Source: WTGU01 sp965242855
GTDB taxonomy: Bacteria > Pseudomonadota > Alphaproteobacteria > UBA828
Assembly: GCA_965242855.1 (NCBI GenBank)
Contig: OZ251509.1
Location: forward strand, 2,604,001-2,668,000
Length of the DNA stretch: 64,000 nt
Reading direction: 5' to 3'
The notes under the pieces: generated by a model
The model's database searches: none
Told to the model about the DNA's origin: nothing
What the model saw: only the letters and a program-made list of their open reading frames with translations
Made by a program: the position numbers and the translations under genes
Shown here: positions 26,978 to 36,472 of the stretch, one piece after another
Layout of the letters: each line of letters opens with the position of its first letter
Numbering within the stretch: position 1 is the first letter of the stretch

Positions 26978-28885
26978 ATGCTCCGATCCATACGCCAAGC
27001 CACCAAGTCGTGGGCGAGCCGCGGCATCATCGTCATTCTGGCGTTGAGCTTCGGCGCCTTCGGCATCAACGACGTGTTCACCGGCGGCAGCCGCTCCGCC
27101 ATCGCCACGGTGGGCGGCGTCGAGGTGCCGACAGTGCTGTTCGACCGCCAGTTCCAGCGCGCGCTGCAACGGGAGCGGGAGCGCTCCGGCCGGCGCGATC
27201 TCACGCGCGAGGAGGCCCATCGCAACGGCCTCACCAGCCAGGTGCTCGGCCTGCTCGTCCGCCAATACCTGCTGGACGCCGAGGCGAACGCGCTCGGCCT
27301 GCGCGCCGCCGATTCCAGCGTCCGGCGGGAGCTGGAGAACGCCGACGCCTTCATGAACGAGGACGGCGCCTTCGACCCCACGCTCTACGACCTCATGCTC
27401 GAACGCAACGACATGACCCGCGCCGAATACGAGGACCTGATCCGCGCGGACCTGCTGCGCGCCCAGCTGCTGGACACCGTGAGCGCCGAGCGCGCGGTGC
27501 CGGACGCCCTGGCCGGCGCCCTCCACCGCTACCGGGCGGAGCGGCGGGACGCCGTCGTGGCGACGGTCGCGAGCATCGGCATGGCCGGCGTTTCCGAGCC
27601 GGGCGACGGTGAAATCGCCGCCTGGTACGAAGAGAACGGCGCGGCCTTCATGGCGCCGGAGCGGCGCGACGGGGTGCTCGTGCGGCTCACGGCCGAGGCC
27701 ATGGTTTCCGAGATCGAGCTCAGCGACGACGACGTGTATGCCGAATACGAGGCGCGGATCGACGAGTTCGAATTGCCGGAGCGGCGCGCCGTCATCCAGA
27801 TCAACGCCGGCGACGAGGCGTTGATCCGGGACGGCGCGCGGATGCTGGCGGAGGGCCGGCCGTTCGAGGCCGTGGCCGACGCTCTCGCGGGCCGCGGCGC
27901 CACCGTGTTGACCCTCCCGGAATTCGAGCCCGGCGGGCCGCTGAAGGCGGCGACGGAGGCGATCTTCGCGCTTTCCGCCGGCGAGGCCAGCGCGCCGGTC
28001 GAGACTCCGTTCGGCTGGCATCTCTTCAAGGTCGAATCGGTGACTCCGGCGCAGCGCCAGGGCTTCGAGGAGGTGCGGCAGGCGCTGCACGACGAGATGG
28101 CGCTCGATCTCGCGGGCGAGGGGTTGTTCCGCCTCTCGACCGTCCTGGAGGACGAGCTCGGCGGCGGCGCCTCGCTGGAGCGGGCCGCGGCGGCCGTCGG
28201 CGCCCAGGCGACGCCTTTGACGGCTGTCGACCGCGCCGGCCTCGACCGGGCGGGGGGGCCTGCCCTCGACGACTTGCCGGAGCGCGAGGAAATCTTCGCG
28301 CTGCTGTTCGCAACGGAGGAAGGCGCGGAATCGCCCCTGACCGAGCTCGCCGACGGCAGCTTCGCCATCCTGCGGGTGGACGGCGTGACCGCGCCGGCGC
28401 CGCGGCCGCTGGCGGAGGTGCGGGGCGAGGTGCGGGCGGCGCTCGTGGCCCAGGCGGAGGCGCAGGCGGCGGAGAAGGTGGCGGAGGCGCTGGCGGAGCG
28501 GGTTCGGGCCGGTGAGAGCCTGGAGGCCGCCGCCCGCGATGCGGGCCTCGCCGTGAGCCGGCTGGAGGGCGTCGCGCGTGACGGCAACGGCGCCGACCCG
28601 GAGGTTTCCTTCGCGCTGCTGCGGGCGCTGTTCGCGCAGGCGGAGGGGGACGCGGCGCCTATCGTCGCGGAGGCGCCGGAGGGCTGGGCCGTGGCCGTCC
28701 TCACCGCCGTGCGCGAGGCGCGCGGCGCCGAGGCGGACGCGGAGCGCGCCCGGCTCCGCACCCGGCTCGCCCGCGCCTGGAGCGACGACGTGGCGACGGT
28801 CTATCGCAACGCCCTCTACGGCCACCACGAAATCGAGGTCAACGACACCGCCGTCGCCGCCCTCTTCGGCCCGCCCTCGCAATGA
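26978..28885 (+). CDS. ppiD: SurA N-terminal/PpiC-domain periplasmic foldase (PpiD)
   Basis: A 635-residue membrane-anchored chaperone/peptidyl-prolyl isomerase. ATG 26978 starts MLRSIRQATKSWASRG, followed by one transmembrane segment (about 17-35) ending in FGINDVF. The SurA-like N-domain (VGGVEVPTVLFDRQFQRAL) comes next. The PpiC-type parvulin core is near 250-350 (AEGRPFEAVADAL, APVETPFGWHLFKVE), then a second helical domain. It faces the periplasm next to the Sec translocon. In many alphaproteobacteria trpE-trpG-trpD follow ppiD; here a 13-kb island intervenes. Confidence 0.93.
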   Translation: MLRSIRQATKSWASRGIIVILALSFGAFGINDVFTGGSRSAIATVGGVEVPTVLFDRQFQRALQRERERSGRRDLTREEAHRNGLTSQVLGLLVRQYLLDAEANALGLRAADSSVRRELENADAFMNEDGAFDPTLYDLMLERNDMTRAEYEDLIRADLLRAQLLDTVSAERAVPDALAGALHRYRAERRDAVVATVASIGMAGVSEPGDGEIAAWYEENGAAFMAPERRDGVLVRLTAEAMVSEIELSDDDVYAEYEARIDEFELPERRAVIQINAGDEALIRDGARMLAEGRPFEAVADALAGRGATVLTLPEFEPGGPLKAATEAIFALSAGEASAPVETPFGWHLFKVESVTPAQRQGFEEVRQALHDEMALDLAGEGLFRLSTVLEDELGGGASLERAAAAVGAQATPLTAVDRAGLDRAGGPALDDLPEREEIFALLFATEEGAESPLTELADGSFAILRVDGVTAPAPRPLAEVRGEVRAALVAQAEAQAAEKVAEALAERVRAGESLEAAARDAGLAVSRLEGVARDGNGADPEVSFALLRALFAQAEGDAAPIVAEAPEGWAVAVLTAVREARGAEADAERARLRTRLARAWSDDVATVYRNALYGHHEIEVNDTAVAALFGPPSQ

Positions 28886-28946
28886 CGAGAGTTTTTCCGG
28901 CGCGCGCCGGCTTGCGGCCGGTGCGATGAAGGGATAGCGTCGCCGC

Positions 28947-29507
28947 ATGGCAAACGCGCTCGCCTTCGACACGCTGGCCTATGCGCGCAGGCTCAAGGAA
29001 GTCGGCGTCGACGACGCCCAGGCGGAGGCGCATGCCGAGGCCGTGCGCGATGCGGTCATGGAAGGCGTCGCCACCAAGGCCGACCTGGAAACCTCCATCG
29101 CCGGGCTTCGGACCGATCTCAAGGCCGACGTCGCGCGCCTCGAGGGCAAGATTGAGAACATCGACGTCAAGATCGAGAACGTCGAGGCCAAGATCGAGAA
29201 TTGCGCCACCAAGGCCGAGATCAAGAGCATCGACGCCAAGATGGAGCGCTTCGCCACCAAGGCCGAGATCGAGAACGTCGAGGCCAAGATGGAGCGCTTC
29301 GCCACCAAGGCCGAGATCGAGAGCATCAACGCCAAGATCGAGAATTGCGCCACCAAGGCCGAGATCGAGAGCATCAACGCCAAGATCGAGAATTGCGCCA
29401 CCAAGGCGGATATGTATCGTCTCCTGTGGATACAGACCGGCACCATCGCCGGAGTGATCGTCGCCGCGTCCGGCGTCGTCATCGCCTTGGTCAGACTGCT
29501 TCCGTAG
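28947..29507 (+). CDS. DUF1640-like coiled-coil protein with C-terminal membrane anchor
   Basis: A 186-residue protein from ATG 28947. The N-terminus FDTLAYARRLKEVGVDDAQA, followed by a run of EAxA residues, is characteristic of DUF1640/CCDC90-type proteins. Residues 45-152 are a long charged coiled coil that includes four 16-residue repeats (KAE-I-E/K-x-x-x-A-K form). One hydrophobic segment (about 162-183, TIAGVIVAASGVVIALVRLL) should anchor the C-terminus in a membrane. No enzyme motif is seen. It opens the accessory island directly after ppiD. Function is unknown. Confidence 0.88.
   Translation: MANALAFDTLAYARRLKEVGVDDAQAEAHAEAVRDAVMEGVATKADLETSIAGLRTDLKADVARLEGKIENIDVKIENVEAKIENCATKAEIKSIDAKMERFATKAEIENVEAKMERFATKAEIESINAKIENCATKAEIESINAKIENCATKADMYRLLWIQTGTIAGVIVAASGVVIALVRLLP
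29211..29402 (+). repeat. Four 48-bp tandem repeats inside the coiled-coil gene
   Basis: Units at 29211-29258, 29259-29306, 29307-29354 and 29355-29402 are nearly identical; the last two differ least. Each codes for 16 residues of heptad-like coiled coil, so copy-number change keeps the frame and alters coil length. Confidence 0.9.
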
Positions 29508-29555
29508 AGCGCTGGGGAAGCCTGCGCACCGACGGTCGGGACCGGCGCCCGTCGG

Positions 29556-29561
29556 TATAAT
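29556..29561 (+). promoter_or_regulatory. Consensus -10 box before the pentapeptide-repeat gene
   Basis: A perfect TATAAT sits 18 bases ahead of ATG 29580 in G+C-rich surroundings. No convincing -35 box lies at the right distance. It may start transcription of the pentapeptide-Mod-Res series with a very short leader. Confidence 0.35.
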
Positions 29562-29579
29562 CCTTTCCTCGGCGAGGCG

Positions 29580-30878
29580 ATGCGGGAGCGAACCGTGGCA
29601 CGGCGGAACGGGAGCGCCGGCATGCATCTGCGGCAGGCTCTTGCCGGCGCGTTGAAACCCGTGCTCGGGTGGGTGCGGGAGCGGCCCATTCGGGCAGGCC
29701 TCGTCGGCCTGCTGGCCGTGTTGTTCGCGTTCTTCCTGGCCGTCATGGCCTACGGCGAACCGGCATGGGCTTATTGGCTCTTCGGCGCGGGGGAGAAGTT
29801 CCGGGTCCTGGAATTCGTCGGCATCGCCATGGGCGGCGTGCTGCTCGCCATCGGGGCCGAGATCGCCAACCGGCGCGCCGTGGCGCTGGAGGATGCGGCG
29901 AAGGCGCAAGCCGGGGCGGCGCGGGCGCAGGCGGAGGCCAACAAGGGGGCGGAAGACGGGCGGCGGCAGGAGCGGCTGAAGAACGCCATCGGGCATCTGG
30001 GGCACGATTCGGACTCGGTGCGCATGGGCGGGGCTTACGAGCTCTTCCATCTGGCGAAGGATACCGAAGACCTGCGCCAGACGGTGCTGGACATCCTCTG
30101 CGCCCATATCCGCCGGACGACGGGGGAGGGCAAGTATCGGGAGAAGTACAAGTCGAAGCCTTCGGAAGAAGTCCAAAGCCTGTTGACGCTACTGTTCGTG
30201 CAGGAACACACGGTCTTCGAGGGCTGCCGTGCCAATTTGCAGAGAAGTTGGCTGAATGGAGCCACTCTCACCGGATCACGCCTGCAAAGAGCGGTTATTT
30301 CCCGGACACATCTGCAAGAAGCGGATCTTTTGTCGGGGCAGCTGCAAGGAGCAGACCTTTCTAGGACGTGGCTGCAAAGCGCGAAGCTTTTAAGAGTGCG
30401 ACTGCTGGGAGCAGAGCTTATCGGGGCACGGCTGCAAGAGGCGGAGCTTTCCATGGCGCAGCTGCAAGGGGTGGACCTTACCGGGACGGATATGAGAGGG
30501 GCACAACTTTTCGCGACGCAGTTACAAGGAGCGAACCTTTCCGCGGCGAAGCTGCAAGGAGTTACTTGCCAGATTCTCGATGATTCATCGTTTGCAGCGC
30601 GCATCCGTGCGGGGGTCGGTCGGGAGAACGATCTGTCGGGTGCGACGTTTGCGGGCGGATTGAGCCGGGAGTGCGTGGACTCCTCGGTCAAGGGCATGCC
30701 CGGTGAAGAAGCGGGGGTGTTGCTGCATAGACTGCAACCGCATATAGACAAGCCGGCGAGCCACGAACCGCCGAACAGCAGCGTCACGACGAGGGCCTAC
30801 ACGGCGGAGGAGGCCGAGCGGTGGATTGCCGAGTATGAAGAGGCCATGCGCGGTGTCCCGGAGGGGGAAAGGGCATAA
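29580..30878 (+). CDS. Membrane-anchored pentapeptide-repeat protein linked to type III R-M
   Basis: A 432-residue protein from ATG 29580 with two transmembrane segments (about 39-58 and 79-98), then a helical cytosolic region with KDTEDLRQTVLDILCAHIR. Residues about 215-335 form pentapeptide repeats in ten-residue steps (LQGADLSRTW, LQSAKLLRVR and so on) with Leu at the central position, giving a right-handed beta-helix. The DNA of the repeats has a 30-base period and lower G+C than its flanks. The stop lies three bases before Mod, so the two are probably co-translated. Similar TM-pentapeptide proteins occur in defence islands; the function here is unknown. Confidence 0.88.
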   Translation: MRERTVARRNGSAGMHLRQALAGALKPVLGWVRERPIRAGLVGLLAVLFAFFLAVMAYGEPAWAYWLFGAGEKFRVLEFVGIAMGGVLLAIGAEIANRRAVALEDAAKAQAGAARAQAEANKGAEDGRRQERLKNAIGHLGHDSDSVRMGGAYELFHLAKDTEDLRQTVLDILCAHIRRTTGEGKYREKYKSKPSEEVQSLLTLLFVQEHTVFEGCRANLQRSWLNGATLTGSRLQRAVISRTHLQEADLLSGQLQGADLSRTWLQSAKLLRVRLLGAELIGARLQEAELSMAQLQGVDLTGTDMRGAQLFATQLQGANLSAAKLQGVTCQILDDSSFAARIRAGVGRENDLSGATFAGGLSRECVDSSVKGMPGEEAGVLLHRLQPHIDKPASHEPPNSSVTTRAYTAEEAERWIAEYEEAMRGVPEGERA

Positions 30879-30881
30879 CCG

Positions 30882-32414
30882 ATGCCGACGTTGCACTGGT
30901 TGACGCGGGAGGAGGACGTCGGGGCGGCGGGGCGGGCGCCCTATCGGCTGCTGGAGGAAGCGCCGGGGCTTTCCGCCGGGGAGGCGGAGGCGGAGAACAT
31001 GCTGATCCAGGGGGACAACCTGGAGGCGCTGAAGGCGCTGCTGCCGTTCTACGCCGGGCGGGTGAAGTGCGTCTATATCGATCCGCCCTACAACACGCGC
31101 TCGGCGTTTGCGCATTACGACGACAATCTGGAGCACGCGACGTGGCTCTCCATGATGTTGCCGCGGCTGGAGCTGCTGCGCGACCTGCTGGCGGAGGACG
31201 GTTCGATCTGGGTTTCCATCGACGACCACGAGGCGCATTATCTCAAGGTCGTCATGGATGAGATTTTCGGGAGGAAGTGTTTCGTCGCGAATCTTGCTTG
31301 GCAGAAAAGATACTCGCGCGACAACAACTCCGCTATAGGTGACGTACACGAACACATATTGATATACTCGATCAATCCCGATAAGTTCAAGGAGTGTCGC
31401 AACAGAATCGAATTAGACGATCGGACTAGACGCGCATACTCGAATCCGAACAATGATCCTCGTGGACCCTGGCAATCTGTATCTTTTACAGGAGCAGAAT
31501 ACCGCGAAAACATGATGTATCCCATCGTTGCGCTCAATGGAACTGTTCACAAACCCCCTCCCGGACGTCACTGGGCAGCGCTTGAAGATGAATACAAACG
31601 CCTATTGGCCGATGGCCGAATCTGGTTTGGGAAAGATGGGAAAGGTGTTCCGCGCGTGATTCGATACCTGAACGAGGTTGAAGGACTTGTCCCTTGGTCA
31701 TGGTGGCCTCACGAAGAAGTCGGCCATACCGGGGAAGCGAAACGAGAAGCAAATACTCTTTTCGGTCGCGAAGTCAGCTTCGATACCCCCAAACCCGAAC
31801 GCCTGATCCAGCGCATCCTCCACATCGCCACCGCCCCGGGCGATCTCGTGCTCGACTCCTTCCTCGGCTCCGGAACCGCCGCCGCCGTCGCACACAAGAT
31901 GAACCGCCGATGGATCGGCGTCGAAATGGGCGAACACGCCGTCACACATTGCGCCCCCCGCCTCGCCAAGGTCATCGAAGGCGAACAGGGCGGCATCTCC
32001 AAGGCCGTCCGCTGGCAAGGCGGCGGCGGCTTCCGCTTCTATCGCTTGGGTCCCCCCGCCTTCGACGAGAACGGGCGCATCTGCCCGGACGTCACCTTCC
32101 CCCTCCTCGCCGCCCACGTCTGGTTCGCCGAAACCGGCCGGCCCTGGCGCGCCCCGGCGGAGCCTTCTCCCTTCCTCGGAGCGCACGAGGGCCAGGGCTA
32201 CGCCCTGCTCTACAACGGCATCCTGGGCGACCGCTCCGCCGGCGGCGGCAACGTGTTGACGAAGAAGACGCTGGGCCAGGTGCGCGCGGCGGCGGGAGGC
32301 TTCGCGGGGCCGCTCACGGTTTACGCCGCGCGGACCATGCTGGGGAGCGCCGCGCTGAAGGCGGAGGAACTGGCCTTCAAGCAGACCCCCTACGACGTCG
32401 CGGCGCGGAGGTAA
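30882..32414 (+). CDS. mod: Type III restriction-modification DNA methyltransferase (Mod)
   Basis: A 510-residue adenine-N6 methyltransferase that also supplies sequence recognition. ATG 30882. Motif IV D67-P-P-Y precedes motif I (D325-S-F-L-G-S-G), the beta-class order typical of type III Mod. The N-terminus has NMLIQGDNLEALKALLPFY, and SIDDHEAHYLKVVMDEIFG follows motif IV. The target-recognition region is at about 31240-31760. There the G+C falls to near half and codon use changes, a sign of domain exchange. Res follows after two bases. Confidence 0.95.
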   Translation: MPTLHWLTREEDVGAAGRAPYRLLEEAPGLSAGEAEAENMLIQGDNLEALKALLPFYAGRVKCVYIDPPYNTRSAFAHYDDNLEHATWLSMMLPRLELLRDLLAEDGSIWVSIDDHEAHYLKVVMDEIFGRKCFVANLAWQKRYSRDNNSAIGDVHEHILIYSINPDKFKECRNRIELDDRTRRAYSNPNNDPRGPWQSVSFTGAEYRENMMYPIVALNGTVHKPPPGRHWAALEDEYKRLLADGRIWFGKDGKGVPRVIRYLNEVEGLVPWSWWPHEEVGHTGEAKREANTLFGREVSFDTPKPERLIQRILHIATAPGDLVLDSFLGSGTAAAVAHKMNRRWIGVEMGEHAVTHCAPRLAKVIEGEQGGISKAVRWQGGGGFRFYRLGPPAFDENGRICPDVTFPLLAAHVWFAETGRPWRAPAEPSPFLGAHEGQGYALLYNGILGDRSAGGGNVLTKKTLGQVRAAAGGFAGPLTVYAARTMLGSAALKAEELAFKQTPYDVAARR

Positions 32415-32416
32415 CC

Positions 32417-35053
32417 GTGGAACTCAAACCCTACCAGGAAGAGACGCTGGCGGTGCTGCGGCGCTTCCTCGAAGAGGCGCGACTCGCCGGGCCGGCGGCG
32501 GCCTACGAACGCATCGTGCGGGAGCCGGAACAGGCGGCGCGGCTCGGGCGCTACGCCGGGGATTACGCGCCGCTCGAAGGGCTGCCGGGCGCGCCCTATG
32601 CCTGCCTCCGCCTGCCCACCGGTGGCGGCAAGACGATCCTCGCCGCGCACGCCGTCGCCGTGGCCCGCGACGTCTGGATTGAAAAGGAGCATCCGCTCGT
32701 CCTCTGGCTCGCGCCGACCAACACCATCCGCCGGCAGACGGCGGAGGCGCTGAAGACCCCCCGCCACCCCTACCGGCGGGCCCTGGACGACGCCTTCGCC
32801 GGGCAGGTGCGCGTATTCGACATCGCGGACTTCACCCGCATCCGCCCGCAGGACCTGCGCGACACCTGCTGCATCGTCGTCGGCACCATCCAGACCCTGC
32901 GGGTGAAGAGCACCGAGGGCCGCCGCGTCTATGCCCACAACGAGGACATGGAGCCGCATTTCAGCGGGCCAAGCGCGGGCGCGCCGGGGCTGGAGCGGCA
33001 CGAAGGCGGCGGCGCGAAATACTCCTTCGCCAACCTGCTGCACCTACACCGCCCGCTGATGATCGTGGACGAGGCGCAAAACGCCGTCACCGGGCTGACG
33101 CGGGAAATGCAGGCGCGGGTGAACCCCTGCGCGGTCATCGAGTTCACGGCGACGCCGCGCCTGAAATCCAACATCCTGCACAGCGCCTCGGCCCAGGAGC
33201 TGAAGCGCGCGGAGATGATCAAGCTGCCGATCGCGCTGGCCGAGCACAACATCTGGCAAAACGCGGTGAGCGCCGCCGTCGCCGCCCGCGCCAAGCTGGC
33301 GGAGACGGCGAAGGGCGACCGCCGCTACATCCGCCCGGTGGCGCTGTTCCAGGCGCAGCCGAAGAACCGCGAGGTGACGGTTCAGGCGTTGAAGAAGCAC
33401 CTGATCGAGACGGAGCGCGTCCCGGAAGAGAAGATCGCCGTCGCCACCGGCGTGCAGCGCGAGCTCGACGGCATCGACCTGTTCGACCCGGCCTGCCCCA
33501 TCGAGCACGTCGTCACCGTCGAGGCGCTGAAGGAGGGGTGGGATTGCGCCTTCGCCTACGTCTTCTGCTCCGTCTCGAACATCGGCAGCGCCACCGACGT
33601 GGAGCAGCTGCTCGGCCGGGTGCTGCGGATGCCCTACGCCGAACGGCGCGCGGACCCCGCCCTGAACAAGGCCTACGCCTTCGTCTGTGAACCCAGCTTC
33701 GGCGCGGCGGCGCGGGCGCTGGTGGACAAGCTGGTCACCATGGGCTTCGAGGAGGGCGAGGCGGCGGCGCATATCGAACGGGCGCAGACAGACCTGGCCG
33801 CGGACGGCGATCTCCTCTCCCTGCGCGAGCGGCCGCCGCCCGTGTTCCGCCACGCGGTCGCCGCGCCGGAGGCGGAGCTTCCCGCCCTCGCGGAGGCGCT
33901 CCCCGAAGGCGCCGAGGCGCGGGCGGCGGACGGCGGCGCGGTGGAGGTCACGATCGCCGGCTGGCCGGACGACGCGGCGGAGAAGGCCATCGCCGAGGCG
34001 CTGCCGGCGACGGAACGCGCGGGCTTCACGGCGGCCGTGGCGGCGTTCCGCCGGGCGGAGGCGCCCCGCTTCTCGCCCGCCGAGCGCGGGGAGCGCCTCG
34101 CCCTGCCGGCCCTCGTGGCCGTCGTGCAGGGGGAACTGCAACTGGCCGACACCGAGCTTTTCATGGAGAACCACGACTGGTCGCTCGCCGGCCATTCGTT
34201 CCGCCTGGACGATTCGTTCGCGATCCGCGAGACGGCGCGCGGCTTCGAGATCGATCTCAAGGGCGGGAGCGTGACCTACGCGCAGATCGGTGCGGAGGCG
34301 CGGCTCCCCCTCGACGCGGAGGTGGAAGGCTGGACGGAGGAGACGCTGGTGCTGTGGCTCGACCGCCAGGTCCGCACGCCGGACGTCGCCCAGGGCGACC
34401 TGCTGGCGTGGCTCACGAGCCTCGTCGCCGACCTGACCGGGCGACGCAGGATGTCCCTCCCCGCCCTCATGCGCGGCAAGTCCCAGCTCAAGAGCGCGGT
34501 GCGCGGCGCGATCGACCGCATTCGCCGCAAGGAGCGGGAAGCGTGCTGGCAGCGCCACCTGATCGCGCCGGAGGCCCGGCCGGAGGTGTCCTTCAAACAC
34601 GCCTTCGCCTTCCGCGACGGCATGTATGCGGGCGAGCCCCTCTACCACGGACCCTGGCGGCCGACCCGGCACTTCCTCGGCCCCGACCGGGTGCCCGCCT
34701 TCGACGGCGCCGCCGATGGTGAGGAGACCCAATGCGCCCAGGCGCTCGACGGCCTGCCCGGCCTCCGCCACTGGATCCGCAACGTCGCGCGCCACCCGGA
34801 GTCGTTCCACCTGCCCACGGCCACGGGCCGGTTCTACCCCGACTTCGCGGCGCAGCTGGAGGACGGCCGCCTGCTGGCCGTCGAATACAAGGGCGCCCAC
34901 TTGGCCGACAGCCTCGAAACGCGCGAAAAGCGCACGATCGGCGCATTGTGGGAACGCACCAGCGCCGGCCGCTGCCTCTTCGCCATGGTGGAGAAGGACG
35001 CCGACGGCAAGGACATGCGCCAACAGCTGCTGGAGAAGATCGGCACCGGGTGA
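32417..35053 (+). CDS. res: Type III restriction endonuclease helicase/nuclease subunit (Res)
   Basis: An 878-residue protein from GTG 32417. Superfamily 2 motor motifs are clear: Walker A LPTGGGKT at 66-73, D218-EAQ, FTATPRLK, and the late motif EQLLGRVLRMPYAERR. A C-terminal PD-(D/E)xK nuclease is suggested by D809 (RFYPDFAA) and E823-Y-K825 (VEYKGAH). It translocates on DNA and cuts when two unmethylated sites meet, using Mod for recognition. The gene looks intact, so the pair should be active. Confidence 0.95.
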   Translation: MELKPYQEETLAVLRRFLEEARLAGPAAAYERIVREPEQAARLGRYAGDYAPLEGLPGAPYACLRLPTGGGKTILAAHAVAVARDVWIEKEHPLVLWLAPTNTIRRQTAEALKTPRHPYRRALDDAFAGQVRVFDIADFTRIRPQDLRDTCCIVVGTIQTLRVKSTEGRRVYAHNEDMEPHFSGPSAGAPGLERHEGGGAKYSFANLLHLHRPLMIVDEAQNAVTGLTREMQARVNPCAVIEFTATPRLKSNILHSASAQELKRAEMIKLPIALAEHNIWQNAVSAAVAARAKLAETAKGDRRYIRPVALFQAQPKNREVTVQALKKHLIETERVPEEKIAVATGVQRELDGIDLFDPACPIEHVVTVEALKEGWDCAFAYVFCSVSNIGSATDVEQLLGRVLRMPYAERRADPALNKAYAFVCEPSFGAAARALVDKLVTMGFEEGEAAAHIERAQTDLAADGDLLSLRERPPPVFRHAVAAPEAELPALAEALPEGAEARAADGGAVEVTIAGWPDDAAEKAIAEALPATERAGFTAAVAAFRRAEAPRFSPAERGERLALPALVAVVQGELQLADTELFMENHDWSLAGHSFRLDDSFAIRETARGFEIDLKGGSVTYAQIGAEARLPLDAEVEGWTEETLVLWLDRQVRTPDVAQGDLLAWLTSLVADLTGRRRMSLPALMRGKSQLKSAVRGAIDRIRRKEREACWQRHLIAPEARPEVSFKHAFAFRDGMYAGEPLYHGPWRPTRHFLGPDRVPAFDGAADGEETQCAQALDGLPGLRHWIRNVARHPESFHLPTATGRFYPDFAAQLEDGRLLAVEYKGAHLADSLETREKRTIGALWERTSAGRCLFAMVEKDADGKDMRQQLLEKIGTG

Positions 35054-35158
35054 CGGGTGCGGGAGCGGCTCGGCGCAAACGGGGTTGCAGAGGAGCGCGA
35101 GGCCGTGGACACTCGCGGCCCGGCGGCATCGGTGATACCGGGGGAGGGAGCCCGTGAC

Positions 35159-35857
35159 ATGCGGATCGAGCCGGAGATCGACGGCGTAAGCATTGTCCTG
35201 CTCGGCGATTTCAATCCAGCGATCTTCGCACCCGCGTGGTTCGCGCTGCACGGCCTCCTGCCGCAGGGCGCAACGGACGGCGCGGACGTGCAGATCGTCT
35301 GCCCGCAGGTGGCCGCCTTCACGTTCGACTGGCTCCGCCTGGAGGTCGGCGGCGACCGTTTTTTCGCCGAAACCGTGCAAGCCCCTCACGTTCGCTTGCG
35401 CGATCTCGTCCTGCGTACGTTCGAGCACTTGCCCCATACGCCTCTCAGGATACTCGGAATCAACCGCGGCGTTCATTTCCGAGTTCGGAACCCAGCCGAA
35501 AGAGACCGCATCGGGAGAACGCTGGCGCCTGTGGAACCGTGGGGCGCGTGGGAGCAGCGCCTCGAGTTGGGTGGCGAGCACGGCGGGATGACATCGCTGA
35601 CGATGTCGCAGGTCAGACCGGAAGGAAGGTCGGCAGGTGACCAGATCAACATCACCGTGGAGCCGTCCACCAGGATCGACGACAGACGATTGGGAGTGTA
35701 TGTCAGGGTCAATGACCACTATGCTGTTGTCGACGGTGGCCCTGAGGTCGGCGCTCGCTTGATGGAGATTCTGGAGAACGTCTTCGAGACGTCCCGGGAG
35801 CGCAGCGACGGCATTGTCGACCACGTCATGTCCTTGGCGAACGATCGGGAGAGTTAG
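35159..35857 (+). CDS. Unknown protein A of the R-M-linked cassette
   Basis: A 232-residue protein. ATG 35159 has GGGAGGGAG nine bases upstream; the frame is open back to GTG 35057, four bases after Res, so a longer form is possible. It is soluble with no clear catalytic residues. Segments LLGDFNPAIFAPAWFALHGL, LRILGINRGVHFRV and INITVEPSTRIDDRRLGVYV suggest a beta-rich fold. The layout is loosely reminiscent of TIGR04255-type accessory proteins of defence loci, but this is weak. Gene B follows after three bases. Confidence 0.8.
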   Translation: MRIEPEIDGVSIVLLGDFNPAIFAPAWFALHGLLPQGATDGADVQIVCPQVAAFTFDWLRLEVGGDRFFAETVQAPHVRLRDLVLRTFEHLPHTPLRILGINRGVHFRVRNPAERDRIGRTLAPVEPWGAWEQRLELGGEHGGMTSLTMSQVRPEGRSAGDQINITVEPSTRIDDRRLGVYVRVNDHYAVVDGGPEVGARLMEILENVFETSRERSDGIVDHVMSLANDRES

Positions 35858-35860
35858 CCG

Positions 35861-36472
35861 ATGTTGCAGTCGGATCGGTCCACGACGGCGTTGCAAACCG
35901 GTGTGTGGGGAGAGCACGACGATTCCCGTGCAGGAGAAGTGGCGGCGGTGGATATCGCCCGGAACGCAACCGAGAGGCTCGGCTCCATGTTGAAGTACAG
36001 GCCGAACGGCGCCTTGGGAACGGGTGCGTCCAATACGGACGCGAACGTGGGTACGCCGTTGCCCTCCGGTGCCCGCGGGCAGGAGGCCGCCGACCTCACC
36101 CGGATCGTGAACCTGCCGCCGCTGCCGCGCCGGACACCGACCGCGACGCTCCATGCCCTGCAGGAATGGGAAGGATACGTCGTCGAGGTCGGCGAGGCGG
36201 ACTTCGTGGCGCGCCTGATCGACCTGACGGCCGGAGCGGACCACGAAGAGGAGGAGGCGGTCATTCCTATTGCCGAGCTCTCGGACGACGACGCCGGCAA
36301 GATGCGCGAGGGGAGCATTTTCCGCTGGGTGATCGGCTACGAGCGTTCGCCGGCGGGCACGAAGAAGCGCGTGTCCCAGATCGTGTTTCGCGACCTTCCC
36401 ACGATGACCGAGGCCGACCTGCGGGCCGGCGCGGCATGGGCGCGGGAGATGGTTCGATCGTTCGATCCGTGA
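35861..36472 (+). CDS. Unknown protein B of the R-M-linked cassette
   Basis: A 203-residue protein from ATG 35861. The first 100 residues are polar and probably flexible. The C-terminal 90 form a compact domain starting LHALQEWEGYVVEVGEADFV, with LIDLT, acidic EEEEAVIPIAELSDDD, FRWVIGYERSPAG and SQIVFRDLPTMTEADL. This could be an OB- or SH3-like barrel, but I cannot name it. The stop overlaps the start of the metallo-beta-lactamase gene (GTGA), and gene A lies three bases upstream, so the three form one unit. Confidence 0.82.
   Translation: MLQSDRSTTALQTGVWGEHDDSRAGEVAAVDIARNATERLGSMLKYRPNGALGTGASNTDANVGTPLPSGARGQEAADLTRIVNLPPLPRRTPTATLHALQEWEGYVVEVGEADFVARLIDLTAGADHEEEEAVIPIAELSDDDAGKMREGSIFRWVIGYERSPAGTKKRVSQIVFRDLPTMTEADLRAGAAWAREMVRSFDP

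Noticed and set aside
29211..29402. Possible non-coding satellite repeat
   Set aside because: The 48-base unit is a multiple of three, keeps the frame and codes for a coherent coiled coil.
35057..35158. Longer N-terminus of unknown protein A
   Set aside because: GTG 35057 lacks a good ribosome site and the added residues are not fold-like; ATG 35159 has GGGAGGGAG upstream. Kept only as an alternative.
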